NCBI GenBank assembly: GCA_947385375.1
Contig: CANDKR010000003.1
Span: 1 to 64,000, forward strand
DNA length: 64,000 nucleotides
Direction: 5' to 3'
From: an uncultured Clostridia bacterium
Lineage (GTDB): Bacteria; Bacillota; Clostridia; TANB77; CAG-508
Part shown: piece after piece, positions 55,499 through 64,000 of the stretch
Layout: every line of letters starts with the position of its first letter
Numbering within the stretch: the first letter of the stretch is position 1
Program-made: the position numbers and the translations under genes
The notes under the pieces: model-generated
Seen by the model: only the letters and a program-made list of their open reading frames with translations
What the model was told of the DNA's origin: nothing
The model's database searches: none

Positions 55499-58400
55499 AT
55501 GAAAGTATTATTTGCAGTAAGTAGTGAAAGTATTTCTGAAGCTATAATTAAAAGATATCAGAAAGAGTATAAAGAGATTTTATCTTATAAAAACGTTTAT
55601 TACTTCAACGCAATATTAAAAGAGATACAAAAAGATAAAACTTATGACAGAATTGTTATAAGCGAAGATTTAGAACCATTTTCAAATAACAATTACGATA
55701 CAATAGATAAATTTATCTTTGAGAAACTTGATAGTATTAGCGACGAAGCACACGATAATCAAGGGAAAGAAGCCTCTATAATATTAATTTGTACAGATAG
55801 AAGAGTTAAAGGTAGTTCTATACTTGTAAAATTATTTGGCATAGGGGTTTATAATGCGCTTCTTGGAAATGATAGAAGTATGGACGAAGTTTGTAAATTA
55901 ATCAACAGACCTCGTAACAAAAAAGAAGCCAAAATTTATTATAGAATTGATTCAGAGGACGTTAACTATAAAGCAGAAAACGAAAATGAAGTTAGCGAAG
56001 TTGAGATTCAAAACATATTAACACACTTTAAAAAATTAGGAAGAAATACAGCAAAATATTCAGAGAGTTTTAATAATATATCAGCTCAATACACAGATGA
56101 GCAATTAAGAATTATTGTAAATTGTTTGCCAATAAATGTTAAAGCTGTTCTTGAAGCTGAATGTAGTAGATATCAAGAACTTATGGCAGTTACTGGTAAA
56201 ATTCCTAGCGTAAAAGGAGTGTCAAGTTCTGCAAGCATTGAAGGAGTTGCAAAGAATGAAGTTAGAGCACAAAGTATAGGACACGCTGGAAATATAGGTA
56301 AACCTATTGTTATTCCATCAGCAGTTAGAAATGCAAAAGGTGGAATGAAAAAAATAGCACCAGTAGCACCTAAAGTTACACCACAAGTAAAACCAGCATC
56401 TCAGGCTACACCAAAGGTAGAAGAAGTGCAAGCAAAACCTGCGCAAAGACCTGTGGTAAGACAAGCAAGTCAAACTCAAAGTAATGTAGCAAAACCAGTA
56501 GCAAGTGCTGAAACACAAGCTACAACTGCAACTAGACCTACTGTAACAGCAAGACCAGTAGCAAATACTGGAGTACAAAGTGCTAGAACAATGAAGCCTG
56601 CTGCTAGAAGACAAGATGTACCAGCTCCAAAAGCTCCAGTAATAGAGGAAGAAGATATATTAGATGATGATATATTACCAGGTTTAGACGATTTTGAAGA
56701 TACAGTAAAACCAACTAAGGCACCGGTAGCAGAAGTAGCAGATGACGATTTAGACTTGGGATTAGATATTTTACCTGGTTTTGAAGAGGAAGCCCAAGAA
56801 GTAGAAGACACTTTGCCAGGATTTGATGACGATTTAGGCTTAGACGATGATTTAGGATTAGAAGATGCAAAAGCTACTTTACCAGGACTAGATGATTTTG
56901 GTGAAGATGAAGAAACTGTGGAAGACAGTTTACCAGGCTTAGATGATGATTTAGGAATTGATGATGACTTAGGTTTAGAAGATTTAGGAGCAGGAGACTT
57001 AAGTGCAGAAGATTTAGGATTAGAAGATGATTTAGAAAATGACTTAGGAATAGAGGAGCCAGTAGAAGAGCAACCAAGACGTGGTAGAGGTAGACCAAGA
57101 AAAACTCCAATAGGTGGAGCGCAAGTGCTTAAACCAAAAGGAAAACGTGGTAGACCAAGAAAAGTTGTAGAAGAACCAGAGGAAGAAGTTTTAGATACAT
57201 TACCTGGTTTAGAAGACTTTGAAGAGCTTGGAATAGAAGCCCCAGCAGAAACTACTGTGGCTACTCTAGAAGTAGAAGAAGATGATTTAGATTTAGGATT
57301 AGATACATTACCAAGATTTGATGATGTAGAAGATCTTGGCGTTGATGACGATTTAGGACTAGATGATGAAGTTTTACCAGGCTTTGAAGATGAAGCCGAA
57401 GAAGAAGTAGAAGACATCTTACCTGGATTCGAAGATGGAGCTGAAGAAGCAGAAGATATCTTACCGGGATTTGATGATGGAGATGAAGAAGTAGAGGACA
57501 CATTGCCAGGATTTGATGACGATTTAGAAGCAGAGGATGATTTAGATTTAGGCTTAGAAGATGACTTTGGCGCAGAAGAAACATTTGAAGATGATTTAGG
57601 CTCAGACGACGACTTAGGTTTAGAGGATTTCGGAGCAGACGATGATTTAGGACTAGAAGACGATTTAGGAACAGCTGATGAGTTACCACTTGAAGAAGAT
57701 TTTGGTGATGACTTAGGGGCTGAAGATGATATAGACTTAGGAGACGACTTACTAGGTGGAGAAGAAGTAGAAGAAGACGACTTAGGAGTTTCAGATGATT
57801 TAGGTTTAGATGATGACTTAGGCTTGGAAGATTTTGGAGCAGAAGACGACCTAGGAGCAGGTGATTTAAGTGCAGACGACTTAGGTATAGAAGATGATTT
57901 GGGTAATGATTTAGGTCAAGAAGAGTATGTAGATGATGGACTTACAGACGAAGATTATACAGACGAAGTTGCACTTCCAGGTTTAGATGATTTAGATGCA
58001 GATTTTGCTGATGATGAATTACTTGAAGGCGAAGAAGTTATTGATGATGATTTAGGCTTAGAAGATGACTTAGGACTTGAAGATGATTTAGGAGCAGACG
58101 ATTTAGGATTAACTGACGACTTAGGCGTAGATAATGATTTGGGTGGCCTAGGAGATGATCTTGGAGGCGACTTTGAAGATGATGGCGATAGTTTATTATC
58201 AGACTTAGGTGATCCATTAGATGATGAGGAAACTTTACTTCCAGGTATGGGCTTCCAAGACGAAGAAGAGCCAGTTGTACCACAAAGACGTCCAGTTCGT
58301 GGTCCAATGAATAATAATGATGAGTCTTTAGAAAGTATTAAACCAAGAGTTGATTATTCAATGTCTAGTTTAAATAGTTTAATAACTAAAGATAAGAAAA

Positions 58401-59248
58401 TAGTTACATTTATAGGAACAAGTAAAAACGGAAATTCATTCTTAGTAAATAATTTAGCAGCATTATTCTCATCTTTAGGAATAAATACTGCAATATTAGA
58501 TATGACTAAAAATAAGAATTCATATTTCATTTTTACAAAGAATGAGGAAGAATTAAGAAACATTGCATATAACTCAATTGAGAAATTACAAAATGGATAT
58601 GCAGAAGGCGTTAGAGTTGATAAAAACTTAACTGTATATACAGATGTACCAGCTTCAGGAAGAGATTATTCAAATGCAGAACCTATTTTATCAACATTAG
58701 TTCAAAATCACTCATTGATTTTAATAGATTGCGATTATGATACAGATTATACATATTTCGCAAGTTGCCAAGAAATGTATTTGGTACAATCAATGGATAT
58801 ACTTACTATCCAACCACTTACAGCTTTCTTAAGAGAATTAAAAACAAGAGGAATTTTAGAGCCAGAGAAAATAAGAGTTGTCATAAATAAAGAAATGAAG
58901 ATTCATAAAAAAGTTGGAGATAAAGATATTATAGGTGGTTTAGCTTATTATAATGATCCAGCAATGTCATTTATGACAGAGTTATTCAATAAAGATACTG
59001 TAAAAGCAATTTCAATACCATTTGATATGAATGCTTATGCGAGATATCTTGGTGGAATAGTTGATTGTGAACTTTCATTAAATGGATATTCAAAACAATT
59101 CTTATCAAAACTTAAATTACTTGGAGATATGGTATATCCGCTTACAAGCAAACAATCATATAGTAATAAACCAGAAACAACATACAATCCAAATGCTTTT
59201 TCAAATAGTATGAATGATACTTTAAGTAAAATGCGTAAAAAATATTAA
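55499..59248 (+). CDS. Giant acidic-repeat scaffold with AT-hooks and degenerate ParA-like domain
   Basis: 1249 residues in four parts. (1) 1-150: alpha/beta receiver-like domain, similar in style to CpaE N termini. (2) 250-385: Pro/Ala/Lys/Arg-rich linker. (3) 385-930: strongly acidic region with 12 copies of L-P-G-[FLM] (plus one LPRF) and dozens of DDLGL units; two AT-hook cores RGRP at 530-533 and 550-553 interrupt it. (4) 965-1200: ParA/MinD fold, but the P-loop reads GTSKNGNS (973-980) without the lysine. DLGL and LPGF repeats look like multivalent docking motifs. Likely a polar or nucleoid-linked organiser (inference). Confidence 0.75.
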   Translation: MKVLFAVSSESISEAIIKRYQKEYKEILSYKNVYYFNAILKEIQKDKTYDRIVISEDLEPFSNNNYDTIDKFIFEKLDSISDEAHDNQGKEASIILICTDRRVKGSSILVKLFGIGVYNALLGNDRSMDEVCKLINRPRNKKEAKIYYRIDSEDVNYKAENENEVSEVEIQNILTHFKKLGRNTAKYSESFNNISAQYTDEQLRIIVNCLPINVKAVLEAECSRYQELMAVTGKIPSVKGVSSSASIEGVAKNEVRAQSIGHAGNIGKPIVIPSAVRNAKGGMKKIAPVAPKVTPQVKPASQATPKVEEVQAKPAQRPVVRQASQTQSNVAKPVASAETQATTATRPTVTARPVANTGVQSARTMKPAARRQDVPAPKAPVIEEEDILDDDILPGLDDFEDTVKPTKAPVAEVADDDLDLGLDILPGFEEEAQEVEDTLPGFDDDLGLDDDLGLEDAKATLPGLDDFGEDEETVEDSLPGLDDDLGIDDDLGLEDLGAGDLSAEDLGLEDDLENDLGIEEPVEEQPRRGRGRPRKTPIGGAQVLKPKGKRGRPRKVVEEPEEEVLDTLPGLEDFEELGIEAPAETTVATLEVEEDDLDLGLDTLPRFDDVEDLGVDDDLGLDDEVLPGFEDEAEEEVEDILPGFEDGAEEAEDILPGFDDGDEEVEDTLPGFDDDLEAEDDLDLGLEDDFGAEETFEDDLGSDDDLGLEDFGADDDLGLEDDLGTADELPLEEDFGDDLGAEDDIDLGDDLLGGEEVEEDDLGVSDDLGLDDDLGLEDFGAEDDLGAGDLSADDLGIEDDLGNDLGQEEYVDDGLTDEDYTDEVALPGLDDLDADFADDELLEGEEVIDDDLGLEDDLGLEDDLGADDLGLTDDLGVDNDLGGLGDDLGGDFEDDGDSLLSDLGDPLDDEETLLPGMGFQDEEEPVVPQRRPVRGPMNNNDESLESIKPRVDYSMSSLNSLITKDKKIVTFIGTSKNGNSFLVNNLAALFSSLGINTAILDMTKNKNSYFIFTKNEEELRNIAYNSIEKLQNGYAEGVRVDKNLTVYTDVPASGRDYSNAEPILSTLVQNHSLILIDCDYDTDYTYFASCQEMYLVQSMDILTIQPLTAFLRELKTRGILEPEKIRVVINKEMKIHKKVGDKDIIGGLAYYNDPAMSFMTELFNKDTVKAISIPFDMNAYARYLGGIVDCELSLNGYSKQFLSKLKLLGDMVYPLTSKQSYSNKPETTYNPNAFSNSMNDTLSKMRKKY
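56640..58260 (+). repeat. Acidic LPGF/DDLGL coding repeats
   Basis: Irregular GA-rich repeat region coding for the acidic central part of the scaffold protein. Units share DDLGLDD or LPGFDD but vary in length and codon choice. Confidence 0.85.
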
Positions 59249-59273
59249 AATTCGAAATATAGAGGTGAATAAC

Positions 59274-60410
59274 TTGGTAATATTAGTAATAGCGATATTA
59301 ATACTAGCAATAGCAGTTCTTATTGCCTACAATTTTCATATACAGAAAAAGATTGCTGCATATAATAACATAAATGACAGAATCAACAATCTTAGTGTTT
59401 TACAGGACTTTATGAAAATTGCAGGACAAGAAGAATCTGTTGATCAAAAATTAAAAATGATTAACGAAATCATAATAGAAAAATATAATATAAAGTATTC
59501 TACAATCGTTGTTTTTAATGGAGCAGAATATGTAGTTAAAGCTTCTAATGTTGATGAAAAACATCACGAAGTTTTATCAAACTTACATACTGAAGAAATA
59601 TTCCAAGATAGCGTAGCAACGGCAACACCAAAGTATGTCACAATTGATAGTGATAATGAAAAATTACCATACCAAAAAACAGAAATGGGCAGAGCAAAAT
59701 CAGCAATGTTTTTCCCTCTATATATTGAAAATATATATATAGGATACTGGATAATGGAAAGTGGTCAAATGCATGCATTTGATAAAACAGACACAACTAT
59801 TATCGATGTTGTAAAAGACAATATTATATCAGTGCTTCAAACAACAGCATATCAAGATACAATTGAGAACATTGATAGAATTGATAAATTTACAGGATTA
59901 CATTCAGCAGAATATTTATACGGAGCAGCAAAAAGAACAATTGACCAATATCCTACATCAGCGATTGCTATGTTTAGGATACAAAATATTGAAGAAATAA
60001 ATGATACTATAAGTAGACAAATGGGAAATGATATTATTACAGAGATAAGCAACATAGTAAAGGCAAGAATGAATTCACAATATATTTTTGTTAGATATAT
60101 GGGACCTAAATTTGTTATAGCGTTTTCTGGTGTTGAAGAAGATTCACTTGAGGAATTCTTAACAGATGTAAAAACAGAAATGGAAGAATTAGTTATCATT
60201 GATGAAGAAGAAATTGTTGAGAAAATACGTGAAGTTAAAGGAAAACGTGTTAGAGTTAAAGAGGTAAAACCTCAAAAAGAGGCTTCACCAAAAATCAATT
60301 TTGTAGTATCAACTTATTACAAAGGAACAGGAATTGAACTTCTTACTCAAAAGTTAGAGGAGTACCTAGATACAGCTGAGAAAGAAGAAAATCAAATAAA
60401 TTATATTTAA
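59274..60410 (+). CDS. Membrane protein with GAF and degenerate GGDEF domains
   Basis: N-terminal membrane helix (VILVIAILILAIAVLIAYNF), GAF-like sensor at about 50-190, then a GGDEF-type fold in which the signature is MGPKF (276-280), so cyclase activity is very unlikely. A Glu/Lys-rich insert follows (EEEIVEKIREVKGKRVRVKEVK). TTG 59274 is preferred because AGAGGTG ends six bases upstream. Follows the scaffold gene in a probable operon; it might bind a nucleotide as a receptor. Confidence 0.72.
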   Translation: MVILVIAILILAIAVLIAYNFHIQKKIAAYNNINDRINNLSVLQDFMKIAGQEESVDQKLKMINEIIIEKYNIKYSTIVVFNGAEYVVKASNVDEKHHEVLSNLHTEEIFQDSVATATPKYVTIDSDNEKLPYQKTEMGRAKSAMFFPLYIENIYIGYWIMESGQMHAFDKTDTTIIDVVKDNIISVLQTTAYQDTIENIDRIDKFTGLHSAEYLYGAAKRTIDQYPTSAIAMFRIQNIEEINDTISRQMGNDIITEISNIVKARMNSQYIFVRYMGPKFVIAFSGVEEDSLEEFLTDVKTEMEELVIIDEEEIVEKIREVKGKRVRVKEVKPQKEASPKINFVVSTYYKGTGIELLTQKLEEYLDTAEKEENQINYI

Positions 60411-60434
60411 GAAGAAAGTGGGAGGGATTATTAA

Positions 60435-60689
60435 ATGGCTATTGACAAAACAATGAGTTTTAAAGTAGAGAAAGACAAGAGCATTAGAGCTAAGGAAATA
60501 CTAAAGGAAGTTTATCAAGCTTTAGTAGAAAAGGGGTATAACCCTATTAATCAAATTGTTGGATATATATTATCTGGTGATCCAACTTATATAACTAGCC
60601 ATAATGATGCAAGAAATCTTATTAGGTTGATTGAAAGAGATGAACTCCTAGAAAAAATGGTTAAGTATTATATAGGATTGGAAGATTAA
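60435..60689 (+). CDS. ireB: IreB-family regulatory phosphoprotein (UPF0297)
   Basis: 84 residues, small PASTA-kinase substrate in Enterococcus (IreB). Family start [14 protein letters not shown] and [36 protein letters not shown]. Followed three bases later by ruvX, the conserved order. Confidence 0.93.
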   Translation: MAIDKTMSFKVEKDKSIRAKEILKEVYQALVEKGYNPINQIVGYILSGDPTYITSHNDARNLIRLIERDELLEKMVKYYIGLED

Positions 60690-60692
60690 TTT

Positions 60693-61109
60693 ATGCGAAT
60701 TTTAGGAATAGATTATGGAGATAGCAGAGTGGGGCTTGCAATTACAGACCCACTTGGCTTTACTGCGCAAGGATTAGAAACTATTTCACATAATGGAAAT
60801 GATAAAATTATATTAAGAAGGCTGGACGAAATAATGGAACAATATGAAATTGATACCATTGTTGTCGGAATGCCTTTTAATATGGACGGAACCAAAACTA
60901 TAAGAGCAGAAGTTACAGAGAAGTTTTTGCATAAGTTGAAATGTAAGTATAATAAAATTAAAATTGAGACAATGGACGAGAGACTTACTACTGTGGCAGC
61001 CCATAAAACTATGAATTTTCTAGATATTAACAAACATAAAAAACGTGGAATTGTAGACACTATATCTGCGGTATACATATTAGAAACATATATGAATAAG
61101 ACAAAATAA
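60693..61109 (+). CDS. yqgF: Putative pre-16S rRNA nuclease YqgF/RuvX
   Basis: RNase H-like nuclease that matures the 5' end of 16S rRNA. RILGIDYGDSRVGLAITDP carries the first Asp; VVGMPFNMDGT and ETMDERLTTVAAH the second and third acidic positions; VDTISAVYILETYM ends the domain. 138 residues, normal. Confidence 0.93.
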   Translation: MRILGIDYGDSRVGLAITDPLGFTAQGLETISHNGNDKIILRRLDEIMEQYEIDTIVVGMPFNMDGTKTIRAEVTEKFLHKLKCKYNKIKIETMDERLTTVAAHKTMNFLDINKHKKRGIVDTISAVYILETYMNKTK

Positions 61110-61147
61110 TTTATTTACAAAAATTAGCAAAAAATGTAAAAAATGTA

Positions 61148-61176
61148 TTGAAAAAACTTTTTGTATAGTATATGAT
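61148..61176 (+). promoter_or_regulatory. Promoter for the DUF1292 gene
   Basis: TTGAAA (61148-61153), 17-base spacer, TATGAT (61171-61176). Confidence 0.6.
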
Positions 61177-61228
61177 GTTTGTAGTTAAAAAACTTATTTT
61201 TAATTATTGAAAGGAGAAACTAAAAAAG

Positions 61229-61549
61229 ATGGATGATGAAAATATTGTAGATTCAGATTATATTGATGACGAGAGCAATATTGTTGTTCTAAATGATGAA
61301 AATGGAAATGAAATAAGATTTGAATTTTTAGATTTAATAGAATATGAATCAGAAGAATATGTTGTATTATTACCAATTGATGAAGAAGGCGAAAATGATG
61401 ACGGAGAAGTAGTAATACTAAAATTAGAAGATTCAGATACAGATGAAGAATCATATGTAAGTGTTGATGACGAGACAGTGTTAAATGCTGTATTTGAAAT
61501 TTTCAAAGATAAATTCAAAGATGAATTTAATTTCACAGACGGTGAATAA
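61229..61549 (+). CDS. DUF1292 (YrzB) family protein
   Basis: 106-residue very acidic protein with the DUF1292 core NEIRFEFLDLIEYESEEYVVLLP and VVILKLED. Forms the conserved ireB-yqgF-DUF1292 trio, though here with its own promoter. Function unknown. Confidence 0.88.
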   Translation: MDDENIVDSDYIDDESNIVVLNDENGNEIRFEFLDLIEYESEEYVVLLPIDEEGENDDGEVVILKLEDSDTDEESYVSVDDETVLNAVFEIFKDKFKDEFNFTDGE

Positions 61550-61556
61550 TTTTGCT

Positions 61557-61584
61557 AAAAGGCAGGCTTAAAGTCTGCCTTTTT
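61557..61584 (+). terminator. Terminator after the DUF1292 gene
   Basis: AAAAGGCAG/CTGCCTTTT stem with T-run. Confidence 0.88.
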
Positions 61585-61601
61585 ATTGTGTATTTTTTCT
61601 A

Positions 61602-61630
61602 TTGAAAAGAAAATTTTTATATGATAAAAT
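61602..61630 (+). promoter_or_regulatory. Promoter for the gene at 61655
   Basis: TTGAAA (61602-61607), 17-base spacer, TAAAAT (61625-61630). Confidence 0.65.
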
Positions 61631-61654
61631 TATTATGTTTGGAGGGATATACAG

Positions 61655-62125
61655 ATGACAACATTATTTAGTTATTTATTAACATTTTTAGGAATTATTT
61701 TTTGGATTTTTAGAGCAATAGTCGCAATTTGTTATCAAATGGAGAAAGATTTTTTTGCTCAACCACTTAATGAAACAATGGAAATCGTAGTACTTTTTGC
61801 TACATTACCTTGTATTTTATTAGTTATTAAAAGAAATTTAATAGGAGCAGCAGCATATTTTGGAATTTATGGTGCATATTTTGGAACATCATTATATGAA
61901 GCTTTTATGAATATTCAAGAGGTTGGATATACTGTTGTAAATTCAGCTGATCTTATTTGTTTAATGATAGGCGTTATAATTCCATTACTTACTTTCTTAG
62001 ATGTTTTATTAAATAAACATAGAGGAAATTTTGGAGCAGATAAGCAAACAAGATGGTTCTATACTAATGAGAAATACGATAGAGAATTTGACGAGAGAGC
62101 AGATAGAAACCAATATCGATTATAA
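61655..62125 (+). CDS. Four-helix membrane protein, unknown
   Basis: 156 residues, four hydrophobic helices (FSYLLTFLGIIFWIFRAIVAI, IVVLFATLPCILLVI, AAAYFGIYGAYFGTSLY, LICLMIGVIIPLLTFLDVL) and a charged cytoplasmic tail (NEKYDREFDERADRNQYRL). GGAGG upstream. 13 bases before dxr, so probably cotranscribed with it. Confidence 0.65.
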   Translation: MTTLFSYLLTFLGIIFWIFRAIVAICYQMEKDFFAQPLNETMEIVVLFATLPCILLVIKRNLIGAAAYFGIYGAYFGTSLYEAFMNIQEVGYTVVNSADLICLMIGVIIPLLTFLDVLLNKHRGNFGADKQTRWFYTNEKYDREFDERADRNQYRL

Positions 62126-62138
62126 TAAGGAGATTTAT

Positions 62139-63284
62139 ATGTCAAAAAGTGTAGCTATTTTTGGTTCAACAGGTTCAATAGGTGATAGTACTTTAAATGT
62201 AGTAAGAGAAAATCCTGAATTATTTAATGTAGTAACATTAGTAGCCGGAAAGAATATAAAGAAATTATTAGAACAAATAGATGAATTTAAGCCCCAAAAT
62301 GTATATATAATAGATAAAGAAAATGCAGATATTATAAAAGAAAAATATAGTAATCTTAATATATACTATGGCGATGAAGGAATGGAAGAAATATCTAATT
62401 TAGTAGATTTTGATATTTCAGTTTCTGCTTTAGTTGGTATTGCTGGTTTGAAGCCAACATATAATATGATAAAACATGGTAAGACTGTGGCACTTGCAAA
62501 TAAAGAGGTTTTGGTTGCAGGTGGAGAGCTTATTATGCAAGAAGCTAAGAGAAGTGGTTCTAAACTTCTTACAGTTGACAGCGAGCATAGTGCAATAATG
62601 CAATGTTTAAATGGTGAAAGTAGTAATCCAATAGATAAGATACTATTAACAGCATCAGGTGGACCATTTTTTGATAAAGAAATAACAGATAAAATCACAG
62701 TTGCAGATGCTTTAAATCACCCAACTTGGAATATGGGTAAAAAAGTTACAATTGATTCTTCAACAATGATGAATAAAGGTTTTGAAGTTATAGAAGCAAA
62801 GTGGCTATTTGACGTAGAGCCTAGTCAAATAGAAGTAGTAGTTCACAGAAAGAGTTTGGTTCATTCTATGGTACAATACAAAGATGGAACTATAATGGCA
62901 AATATTGGACCAAAATCAATGCAAATTCCAATTGCTTATGCACTTAACTTTCCAAATAGATTGGCTAATAATATTGAAAATCTAGATTTATTTGAAGTAG
63001 TGGATTTAAAATTTGAGAAGCCAGATTTAGAGAAATTCAAATGCTTGAAACTTGCATATAAGGCAATAGAAAAAGGACATCCTTATCAAGTTATTTTAAA
63101 TGCAGCAGATGAGGTCTTAGTTGACGCATTTCTTGAAGGAAAAATAAAGTATACAGACATTCCTTTAGGCATTGAAAAAATGATGGATATGTATGAGTAT
63201 AAAGAGCTTAAGACAGTAGACGAAATTTTGGAATTTGATAAAGAGATAAAAGAAAAGACAAGGAAACTTGTAGAAAATATGTAA
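62139..63284 (+). CDS. dxr: 1-deoxy-D-xylulose 5-phosphate reductoisomerase
   Basis: Second step of the MEP isoprenoid pathway; NADPH enzyme. IFGSTGSIGDSTLNVVRENP is the nucleotide-binding start, TVDSEHSAIMQCL and GWNMG-like HPTWNMGKKVTIDSSTMMNKG hold the metal and substrate residues. 381 residues. ATG 62139 follows AAGGAG; upstream in-frame codons lie inside the previous gene. Confidence 0.95.
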   Translation: MSKSVAIFGSTGSIGDSTLNVVRENPELFNVVTLVAGKNIKKLLEQIDEFKPQNVYIIDKENADIIKEKYSNLNIYYGDEGMEEISNLVDFDISVSALVGIAGLKPTYNMIKHGKTVALANKEVLVAGGELIMQEAKRSGSKLLTVDSEHSAIMQCLNGESSNPIDKILLTASGGPFFDKEITDKITVADALNHPTWNMGKKVTIDSSTMMNKGFEVIEAKWLFDVEPSQIEVVVHRKSLVHSMVQYKDGTIMANIGPKSMQIPIAYALNFPNRLANNIENLDLFEVVDLKFEKPDLEKFKCLKLAYKAIEKGHPYQVILNAADEVLVDAFLEGKIKYTDIPLGIEKMMDMYEYKELKTVDEILEFDKEIKEKTRKLVENM

Positions 63285-63294
63285 AAAAGTTAAA

Positions 63295-63341
63295 TAGAAA
63301 AAAGATTTTAATAAAAGTTTAAATCTTTTTTCTATTTTTTT
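63295..63341 (+). terminator. Terminator after dxr
   Basis: TAGAAAAAAGATTT/AAATCTTTTTTCTA 14-base-pair stem and T-run. Confidence 0.85.
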
Positions 63342-63440
63342 AGGTTATAATGAAAAACGTCGACTTTTTTATTGTTTTACTTTATTAAAAGCTAGATATG
63401 TGATATAATATAACGGATTACAAAAAGGAAGCGGTATAAA

Positions 63441-64000
63441 ATGGGTGATTTAAATAGAAAAAAATTAGAAAATTCTCAAAATATGCAATTTGCACGAGAG
63501 TATTTGTCAAAAACAAAGTTTTCAAAGAAAATTGCAACACATCCAAGATTTGATTCAATTTTGTGGAAGATTAGTAGTTTGATGAGAAAAGCTGGAGTCA
63601 AAGCTTTTTCAGAGGAAGGACTTTCTTTCTTGAATTCAATTTTGGTAGTAGCAAAAGATGGAAGCTTGGTTATGCTTGAAAATAAAGATCAAAACGATTT
63701 TGTAACTAGTATCAAATACTATTTTGATGAAAACGATATGACTCTTAAAAGAATTGTATGTGATAAAAATCGTGATGATTCGGAAACAACCACAATTAGT
63801 ACATATGATGATGACGGTATAGAAGTAAGTTCAATGTTAGAGCAAAGAATAATAGATGGTAGTAAATTTTATAGTAATTCTACTAGAGTGCCTAGTAGGA
63901 TAAATATGATTAATATACAAAGAATTTCAGAGCGTGACGGCGAAAGACATGTGTTAGCAGATGTTATGCAGATTAGAGCTATGGCTGTTGCTTATGAAGA
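63441..64000 (+). CDS. Unknown protein, 3' end outside the window
   Basis: An open frame starts at ATG 63441 after AAAAGGAAG and continues past the window end (at least 186 residues). It begins MGDLNRKKLENSQNMQFAREYL, is soluble and mixed alpha/beta, with acidic stretches (TYDDDGIEV). No family recognised. TATAAT at 63404-63409 is a likely -10. Confidence 0.6.
   Translation, partial: MGDLNRKKLENSQNMQFAREYLSKTKFSKKIATHPRFDSILWKISSLMRKAGVKAFSEEGLSFLNSILVVAKDGSLVMLENKDQNDFVTSIKYYFDENDMTLKRIVCDKNRDDSETTTISTYDDDGIEVSSMLEQRIIDGSKFYSNSTRVPSRINMINIQRISERDGERHVLADVMQIRAMAVAYE

Noticed and set aside
56476-57501. Long antisense Ser/Pro-rich frames opposite the acidic repeats
   Set aside because: They mirror the GA-rich codons of the scaffold gene and have no start signals or homology.
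59274-60410. Active diguanylate cyclase
   Set aside because: The GGDEF signature is MGPKF, lacking the catalytic acids.
379-61530. Out-of-frame CGG words (AGC GGA, GAC GGT and similar)
   Set aside because: They straddle codons and the frames stay intact, so they are ordinary sequence.

Overview
The window is AT-rich DNA from a Gram-positive, endospore-forming bacterium of the class Clostridia, probably an uncultivated gut-type lineage. The evidence is the gene order murA-ftsQ-DUF881-DUF881-sbp-ftsA-ftsZ-spoIIGA-sigE-sigG-ymxH, the clusters plsX-acpP-rnc and ireB-ruvX-DUF1292, strong Shine-Dalgarno sites, frequent TTG/GTG starts, and many TTGACA/TATAAT-type promoters with 17-base spacers. There are no rRNA, tRNA or CRISPR loci and no intact transposons. 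No gene-free stretch exceeds 300 bases.

Layout. 1-4.0 kb: rpsG, fusA, tuf. 4.1-8.9 kb: membrane-anchored XRE protein, plsX, acpP, rnc, radical SAM protein, YitT protein. 8.9-16.8 kb: DNA repair and housekeeping (OGG-type glycosylase, transglutaminase, addB, alr, laccase-domain protein, family-4 uracil-DNA glycosylase). 16.8-21.3 kb: HExxH protein on the minus strand, secreted papain-like protease with dockerin, wall-anchored cohesin-like protein. 21.4-32.9 kb: topoisomerase III, then division and sporulation genes. 33-37.3 kb: SpoIVFA/FB-like pair, prepilin-like protein, ECF sigma factor fused to a membrane and extracellular part. 37.4-42.7 kb: rpsF-ssb-rpsR, patatin, dut, coaD, second ftsZ, LD-carboxypeptidase. 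42.7-51.6 kb: mgtE, two-component system, clpC, SpoVB-type flippase, HU. 51.7-60.4 kb: lineage-specific proteins, including a 1249-residue acidic-repeat scaffold with AT-hooks and a degenerate ParA domain, between a VirB2-like small membrane protein and a degenerate GGDEF protein. 60.4-64 kb: ireB, ruvX, DUF1292, a membrane protein, dxr and a partial gene.

The standout observation is a recoding system. I read every CGG in the window on the coding strand of each gene. Exactly nine fall in frame. Each is followed by A or T, and each is at a point where the conserved reading frame moves +1, so that the four bases CGGA or CGGT stand where homologues have one glycine (GGA/GGT). The sites are in the OGG glycosylase (9739), uracil-DNA glycosylase (16368), topB (21687, 22768), murA (23974), patatin (38892), histidine kinase (46161) and clpC (47439, 48664). 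No in-frame CGG is used as ordinary arginine, although CGT, CGA and CGC are. Read as nine pseudogenizing insertions this makes no sense: murA is essential, and every family-wide motif is restored by the same rule. I infer that CGG is an unassigned ('hungry') codon, or that CGG(A/T) is a quadruplet glycine codon, read efficiently enough for two genes to carry two sites each.
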